Made by a program: the position numbers and the translations under genes
Shown: positions 7,930 to 11,909 of the stretch, in pieces
Position numbering within the stretch: position 1 is the stretch's first letter
Layout: every line of letters starts with the position of its first letter
Source of the DNA: Firmicutes bacterium UBA6418
Lineage (GTDB): Bacteria; Bacillota; Clostridia; Peptostreptococcales; Anaerovoracaceae
Length of the DNA stretch: 11,909 nt
Assembly (NCBI GenBank): GCA_002439735.1
Contig: DJPG01000113.1
Coordinates: 1 to 11,909, forward strand
Direction: 5' to 3'
The notes under the pieces: generated by a model
The model's database searches: none
What the model was told of the DNA's origin: nothing
Seen by the model: only the letters and a program-made list of their open reading frames with translations

Positions 7930-9434
7930 TGGCCATTGATTATATTTTCCCGGAATACGAAGTTGTCCGTGATCCGTATCGTTGCACAAACTGCCGGATC
8001 TGTCAGACACAATGTCCGAACGAGGTTCATCTTTATGATGAGCAGAGCGGAACGATGCATAGCTTCGAAGCTCACTGCGTGAACTGTCTGCGTTGTGTTT
8101 CCTTTTGTCCTGCCCATGCTCTAAAAATCCGAAAGACTGATTGCACTTTCCGAGAAAACGCCAATTGGAAGCCGAAATCGATCGAAGAGATCTACAAGCA
8201 GGCTTCCAGTAGCGGCGTACTCCTTTCCTCTATGGGTAATCCAGAATCCTATCCCGTATACTGGGATCGGATCCTGATCAACGCATCACAGGTCACCAAT
8301 CCCTCCATCGACCCGCTTCGGGAGCCGATGGAAACCAAGGTGTTTCTCGGTAAGAAACCCTCTTTTATAAACCGCAACGCGGACGGAACACTCTGTACGG
8401 AGCTGCCGCCGCAGCTGGAGCTTTCCATGCCGATCCTGTTTTCGGCCATGAGCTACGGTTCCATCAGCTATAACGCGCACGCAAGTCTTGCCCGCGCCGC
8501 GGAGGCACTCGGCATCTGTTACAATACCGGGGAGGGCGGTCTGCACGAAGATTTTTACCGCTACGGTTCGCACACCATTGTTCAGGTTGCGTCCGGCCGC
8601 TTCGGCGTCCATACGGCGTATCTGAACGCGGGAGCCGCCGTGGAGATCAAAATGGGTCAGGGCGCAAAACCCGGGATCGGCGGTCATCTTCCGGGCATGA
8701 AAATGGTCGGTGATGTTTCCCGTACGCGCATGGTGCCGGAAGGCTCCGATGCCATTTCGCCCGCTCCGCATCACGATATTTATTCGATCGAAGACCTGCG
8801 GCAGCTGGTATATTCCATCAAAGAAGTCACCGGCTATCGGAAGCCGGTCATCGTCAAAGTCGCCGCGGTTCATAATATAGCCGCGATCGCCAGCGGAATC
8901 GCCCGCAGCGGCGCGGATATCATCGCGATCGATGGCTTTCGTGGCGGTACCGGCGCCGCGCCGACACGGATCCGCGACCATGTTGGCATTCCGATCGAAG
9001 TCGCACTGGCCGCGGTCGACCAACGGCTGCGCAATGAAGGAATCCGCAATCAGGTTTCGATCCTGGCCGGCGGCAGCATCCGTTCCTCAGCCGATGTGAT
9101 CAAAGCGATCGCGCTCGGCGCGGACGCCTGCTACATCGCGACAGCCGCCCTGCTGGCCATGGGCTGCCATCTGTGCCGCACCTGTCAAAGCGGAAGATGC
9201 AGCTGGGGAATCGCGACTCAGCGGCCGGATCTGGTCGCGCGTCTGAATCCGGAGATCGGCGCTGAAAGGCTGGTCAACCTTTTGACCGCCTGGCAGCATG
9301 AAATCAAAGAGTTCATGGGTGGCATGGGGATCAACTCCATTGAAGCGCTGCGCGGCAACCGCGCGATGCTCCGCGGTATCGGCCTGACACAAAAGGAACT
9401 GGATATTCTCGGGATCTGCCATGCCGGAGAATAA
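7929..9434 (+). CDS. Glutamate synthase FMN-binding synthase subunit with N-terminal 2[4Fe-4S] ferredoxin domain
   Basis: A 501-residue protein of the split, archaeal-type glutamate synthase (GltB2-like). Residues 19-61 hold two CxxCxxCxxxCP motifs (C19/22/25/29 and C50/53/56/60), a bacterial ferredoxin fold. Residues ~100-490 are the FMN-binding TIM-barrel that joins ammonia to 2-oxoglutarate and reduces the product to glutamate. Signatures are SAMSYGSIS, NTGEGG, KPGIGGHLPG, SPAPHHDIYSIEDL, IDGFRGGTGAAP and ILAGGSIRSSADV. C413, C416, C419 and C424 form the extra iron-sulfur site found in glutamate synthases. The fused ferredoxin suggests electrons enter from ferredoxin or a separate reductase; no GltD gene is nearby. 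The ATG overlaps the preceding stop. Confidence 0.93.
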   Translation: MAIDYIFPEYEVVRDPYRCTNCRICQTQCPNEVHLYDEQSGTMHSFEAHCVNCLRCVSFCPAHALKIRKTDCTFRENANWKPKSIEEIYKQASSSGVLLSSMGNPESYPVYWDRILINASQVTNPSIDPLREPMETKVFLGKKPSFINRNADGTLCTELPPQLELSMPILFSAMSYGSISYNAHASLARAAEALGICYNTGEGGLHEDFYRYGSHTIVQVASGRFGVHTAYLNAGAAVEIKMGQGAKPGIGGHLPGMKMVGDVSRTRMVPEGSDAISPAPHHDIYSIEDLRQLVYSIKEVTGYRKPVIVKVAAVHNIAAIASGIARSGADIIAIDGFRGGTGAAPTRIRDHVGIPIEVALAAVDQRLRNEGIRNQVSILAGGSIRSSADVIKAIALGADACYIATAALLAMGCHLCRTCQSGRCSWGIATQRPDLVARLNPEIGAERLVNLLTAWQHEIKEFMGGMGINSIEALRGNRAMLRGIGLTQKELDILGICHAGE

Positions 9435-9458
9435 GAGGCCGTCGGACAAAGAGGCCGT
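9433..9458 (+). repeat. 10-bp direct repeat between synthase subunit genes
   Basis: AAGAGGCCGT occurs at 9433-9442 and 9449-9458, a 16-bp period, beginning in the stop codon of the synthase gene. The second copy can form a small hairpin (AGAGGC/GCCTTT). Possibly a slipped duplication or an mRNA processing element; no function is claimed. Confidence 0.35.
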
Positions 9459-9493
9459 AGCCTTTGCAGAATCAAAGACAGGAGACACAAGTT

Positions 9494-10216
9494 ATGTTGC
9501 AGATACAAGCAGATACGTTAGACTATCGCACGCTGAACGCAAAACTGAAATCCGCACAGGATGACTGTCTGATCACAGGTTGTCTGGGACAGCGTTTTTT
9601 AGCTGCTGGTCTTGGCAGCCATGCGGTCACCATTGACGGAACGCCCGGAAATGCACTCGGTGCTTATCTGGAGGGTGCACAGATCACAGTTCACGGCAAC
9701 GCGCAGGATGCCGTTGGCGATACCATGAACGACGGACAGATTGCCGTTTACGGCAATGTCGGCGACGCAGTCGGTTACGCGATGCGCGGCGGCGAGATCT
9801 ACATCAAAGGCAATGCCGGTTATCGAGCCGGCGTGCATATGAAAGCCTATGAGGCGAAGCAGCCGATTCTTGTCATCGGTGGTCGTGTCGGCAGTTTCGC
9901 CGGTGAATATCAGGCGGGTGGAACGATTCTGGTTTTAGGTCTGCATACAGACGGCAAGCCGATTTCGGGATTTTTCCCCTGCACCGGCATGCATGGCGGC
10001 AAAATGATCTTTCGCGGGGATCTTTCGGGCATCGTATTTCCGCAGCAGACAACCTCCCGCACAGCGACTGTGAAAGACCTCACGGAGCTTCAGCCGATCA
10101 TCGTGAAATTTTGTTCGCTCTTCGGCTATGATGTCGAAGCACTACTTGCCGATCCTTATACGGTTATCACGCCGGACAGTAAGAACCCATATCGACAGCT
10201 GTATGTCGCGAACTAA
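9494..10216 (+). CDS. Glutamate synthase GXGXG-domain subunit
   Basis: A 240-residue protein equal to the C-terminal GXGXG domain of the glutamate synthase large subunit (GltB3-like in split enzymes; the same fold occurs in formylmethanofuran dehydrogenase subunit C). Beta-helix repeats are visible: GNALGAYLEG near 52, GNAQDAVGDTMNDG at 68-81, GNVGDAVGYAMRGG at 87-100, GNAGYRAGVHMKAY at 106-119, then GGRVGSFAGEY and GGTILVLG. The domain is structural and holds the amidotransferase and synthase parts together. I start at the ATG 9494, preceded by AGGAG; a TTG at 9464 would add ten residues but has no ribosome site. It lies 59 bp after the synthase gene and 63 bp before the regulator, in one operon. 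Confidence 0.9.
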   Translation: MLQIQADTLDYRTLNAKLKSAQDDCLITGCLGQRFLAAGLGSHAVTIDGTPGNALGAYLEGAQITVHGNAQDAVGDTMNDGQIAVYGNVGDAVGYAMRGGEIYIKGNAGYRAGVHMKAYEAKQPILVIGGRVGSFAGEYQAGGTILVLGLHTDGKPISGFFPCTGMHGGKMIFRGDLSGIVFPQQTTSRTATVKDLTELQPIIVKFCSLFGYDVEALLADPYTVITPDSKNPYRQLYVAN

Positions 10217-10251
10217 CACGCTTTTCTTTTAAGTTTATTCTCAGGCCATGT

Positions 10252-10372
10252 AAGGGAGCTGCCGGAAAGGAGGGAAAGAATGACTTTTAACCGCAAGTAC
10301 AAGATTCTACTACTATCATCTTCAGTCAAATTAAACACCTCTCTGCTTTCCCTTCTTTCCGGCAGCTCCTTT
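10252..10372 (+). repeat. 27-bp inverted repeat sequestering the ribosome binding site of the ANTAR gene
   Basis: Bases 10252-10278 pair with 10346-10372: 25 Watson-Crick pairs and two G-U pairs, no bulge. The left arm contains the entire AGGAGG ribosome site (10268-10273) and ends one base before the ATG; the right arm lies inside the gene, over codons 23-31. The 67-base loop holds the start codon. In RNA this helix should close the ribosome site very tightly, so translation probably needs unwinding, cleavage (for example by RNase III) or coupling to transcription. There is no T run after it, so it is not a terminator. Confidence 0.85.
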
Positions 10373-10861
10373 GGGTCTGTCAAAATACTCGAAACTGCCG
10401 AGGCGGCGAGGCATTGTCTGAATACAGAATCCTTTGATATTGTCATCATCAATACGCCGCTTCCGGATGAGTCCGGGCTGCATCTGGCTGCTGAAGTCTG
10501 CGCCAGCGGCAGCCGCGGCGTACTGGTCTTTGTGAAAGCCGGTTATTACACCGAAGTCAGTACCAAACTTTCTCCTTATGGCATTCTCACACTCTCAAAG
10601 CCGCTTTCCAAAGACATGGTTCTGCAGTCGCTTCAGCTTCTTCGCACGACGCTGGAGCGTCTGAACCGCGTGGAAGATGAAAAAGCGGAGCTCTCCGCAA
10701 AAATCGAAGAACTCCGCATCATCAGCCGTGCCAAAGGCGTCCTGATCGATCAGCTCCGCATGAGCGAAGCCGAGGCACATCGCTATATCGAAAAACAAGC
10801 GATGGATCGCTGTATTTCCCGCCGCGCGGTCGCGGAAAAGATCCTATCCGCTTATCGCTGA
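10280..10861 (+). CDS. ANTAR-domain RNA-binding antiterminator with pseudo-receiver domain
   Basis: A 193-residue protein: a receiver-like domain (about 5-115), a coiled-coil linker (about 122-148) and an ANTAR domain (about 140-193). The ANTAR signature is clear: RAKGVLIDQLRMSEAEAHRYIEKQ then AMDRCISRRAVAEKIL. Proteins of this class (AmiR, NasR, EutV) bind hexaloop RNA hairpins and prevent termination. The receiver has lost the phosphorylation site: N58 (VIINTPLP) replaces the aspartate, and S13-S14 replace the acidic pair; K107 is kept. So it is probably controlled by a protein partner, a ligand, or level rather than by a kinase. It is the last gene of the glutamate synthase operon and the likely ligand of hexaloops in both divergent leaders. 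Its ribosome site AAGGAGG is buried in a long hairpin. Confidence 0.9.
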   Translation: MTFNRKYKILLLSSSVKLNTSLLSLLSGSSFGSVKILETAEAARHCLNTESFDIVIINTPLPDESGLHLAAEVCASGSRGVLVFVKAGYYTEVSTKLSPYGILTLSKPLSKDMVLQSLQLLRTTLERLNRVEDEKAELSAKIEELRIISRAKGVLIDQLRMSEAEAHRYIEKQAMDRCISRRAVAEKILSAYR

Positions 10862-10899
10862 CGGCCAGGTTCTATCTTTCATTCTGATTCGCCTAATTC

Positions 10900-11847
10900 T
10901 TATTCACCTAAGTCCGGAAACAGAGTGACTTTCAATCGATGATCTTCCTCCTGTTCCACCCGAATCTCCATGGGGTGCTGTTTTGCCCACGCCGGTTCGT
11001 CTTCCGCACGCAGCTTCCATTTCTGATAATGCCTCGCAACACGGTCAAACAGTTCCGCCTCCGCTTCCCTGCGCGCCTGCGCAGCGTCCTCGATCTTGTC
11101 ATAAGTACCGAGAAAATATTGTTTTTTTCGAAATACGATCTTGGCAAGATACTTGCCGCGCACCAAATAGACTCCTTTGTATCCGGTCGTGTTATCGATC
11201 GGGATCTTTTTGCTTTTGATCGCGTCCATCGAAGTGCCTGCCACATGGGTCAGCAGTGCCGCCAGTTCCCGGTCATGTTCCCTTTTTCGGCATCCGCAGC
11301 TTTTCAGATTGCCATATACCAGACTGTTGTACGACACGTCGATCTCCGTTCCGCACTCGCAGCGGCAGTGCCATAACACGCTGCCGCCGGCATCCCGCTC
11401 CGGAAGCATGTATTCCGCCGTCAGACGATGAAAGCGCCGTCCGGTGATGTCCGTCGGTCGTCCCCGTTTGGTTCTGCATCCGCAGTGCGTCCGCCTGCCG
11501 GTCATCAGCAAGGTCGCCGGGCAATCATAGAGTTTCCCGCAGCTACACCGGCAGGTCCACCGGACGCCGCCGTTTTTTCGCTGATTTTGCGCAACATAAA
11601 GCACGGTCAGATCACCAAAGACCCGACCGGTCAGATCATACGCTGCCGTCTTCCGGCTTTTTTCTCTCTGCAGGCAGCCGCAGGAACGGGAACCGCCGTA
11701 TTTCAGGCTCCGTTCCAGTACATAACGTTCCGTTCCGCACTCGCAGCGGCAGAGCCACTTTTTCTCTCCTCCCGCCGTTTCTATGCAGGAATTCAAAACG
11801 GTCCAGCGACCGACCTTTTCACCCGGCTTCACCGTGATTCGCGCCAT
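10900..11847 (-). CDS. Protein with three Cys-rich (putative zinc) repeats and a C-terminal AP2-like DNA-binding domain
   Basis: A 315-residue protein built of three ~63-residue repeats, then an AP2 domain. Each repeat has a G-x3-F/W-x2-LTV-type start and a WxCxCxCG...CGC cysteine set: C33/35/37 with C56/58, C99/101/103 with C122/124, and C161/163/165 with C184/186. These probably bind zinc. Residues ~218-275 (NTTGYKGVYLVRGKYLAKI ... FLGTYD) match the AP2/ERF-like domain of bacterial and phage proteins, often linked to HNH homing endonucleases; no HNH motif is visible here. The likely role is DNA binding, origin phage or mobile DNA. I start at the ATG 11847 with GGAGG seven bases upstream; an ATG at 11895 would add 16 residues but lacks a ribosome site. 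It converges on the ANTAR gene with a 38-bp gap and no terminator seen. Confidence 0.75.
   Translation of the reverse strand: MARITVKPGEKVGRWTVLNSCIETAGGEKKWLCRCECGTERYVLERSLKYGGSRSCGCLQREKSRKTAAYDLTGRVFGDLTVLYVAQNQRKNGGVRWTCRCSCGKLYDCPATLLMTGRRTHCGCRTKRGRPTDITGRRFHRLTAEYMLPERDAGGSVLWHCRCECGTEIDVSYNSLVYGNLKSCGCRKREHDRELAALLTHVAGTSMDAIKSKKIPIDNTTGYKGVYLVRGKYLAKIVFRKKQYFLGTYDKIEDAAQARREAEAELFDRVARHYQKWKLRAEDEPAWAKQHPMEIRVEQEEDHRLKVTLFPDLGE
11345..11752 (-). repeat. Exact 24-base internal duplication in the AP2/zinc-repeat gene
   Basis: Bases 11345-11368 and 11729-11752 are identical, 384 bases (128 codons) apart. They encode the same CRCECGTE core of repeats 3 and 1. Identity at silent positions suggests recent duplication or gene conversion between the outer repeats; repeat 2 has diverged. 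Confidence 0.75.
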
Positions 11848-11891
11848 CCGTATGCCTCCGCTGTGTGGTATGACTTTCCCTTCCGCATACG

Positions 11892-11909
11892 ACATAATTC
11901 ATATTATGT
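11892..11909. repeat. 7-bp inverted repeat at the right edge
   Basis: ACATAAT, four bases, ATTATGT, ending at the window edge and lying 45 bp upstream of the AP2-protein start. It may be part of that gene's promoter or operator; the sequence needed to judge this is outside the window. Confidence 0.35.

Noticed and set aside
8286..9023. 245-codon minus-strand frame opposite the synthase subunit
   Set aside because: Antisense shadow; the plus strand carries FMN-synthase motifs throughout this stretch.
10862..10899. Terminator in the convergent gap between the ANTAR and AP2 genes
   Set aside because: Only a direct repeat (TTAGGTGAAT and TTAGGCGAAT on the minus strand) is seen, with no hairpin.
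11848..11895. Upstream ATG (11895) for the AP2 protein
   Set aside because: No ribosome site before it, whereas the ATG at 11847 has GGAGG seven bases upstream and begins directly before the first repeat.

Overview
The window looks like chromosomal DNA from a moderately GC-rich member of the Clostridia (Bacillota). The evidence is a type III glutamine synthetase, a glutamate synthase split into separate genes with a built-in ferredoxin domain, an ANTAR antiterminator of the Firmicutes type, GGAGG-like ribosome binding sites, and consensus sigma-A promoters. No rRNA, tRNA, CRISPR array, insertion sequence or origin was seen.

Left part (1-4083, all minus strand): the 5' end of pyrH (UMP kinase, running off the left edge), a terminator, a half-size ABC exporter, a RidA enamine/imine deaminase and a MATE-family efflux protein. 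MATE, RidA and the exporter are head to tail behind one good promoter (3984-4013). A hairpin after ridA could reduce read-through into the exporter.

Centre (4112-10861): a divergent nitrogen-assimilation locus. glnN (glutamine synthetase III) reads left. To the right reads an operon of three glutamate synthase pieces (amidotransferase, ferredoxin-FMN synthase, GXGXG domain) followed by an ANTAR-domain regulator. No GltD-type reductase is present. The 608-bp divergent gap holds two near-perfect promoters (TTGACT-17-TATTAT leftward, TTGACA-17-TATACT rightward). Each is followed by a leader containing an intrinsic terminator whose 5' arm can instead fold into a hairpin with a six-base loop starting in A and having G at position 4. 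That is the recognition feature known for ANTAR proteins. Both loops sit in a shared GCAAnGGnGT string. The simplest reading is that the ANTAR protein encoded at the end of the operon controls both transcripts by antitermination, coupling the two halves of the GS/GOGAT cycle.

The ANTAR gene has its own oddity: a 27-bp nearly perfect inverted repeat pairs its whole Shine-Dalgarno region with codons inside the gene, which should repress its translation.

Right end (10900-11909, minus strand): a gene for a protein with three Cys-rich putative zinc-binding repeats and a C-terminal AP2-like DNA-binding domain. Such proteins are common in phages and mobile DNA, so this gene is probably a later arrival. 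It converges on the ANTAR gene.
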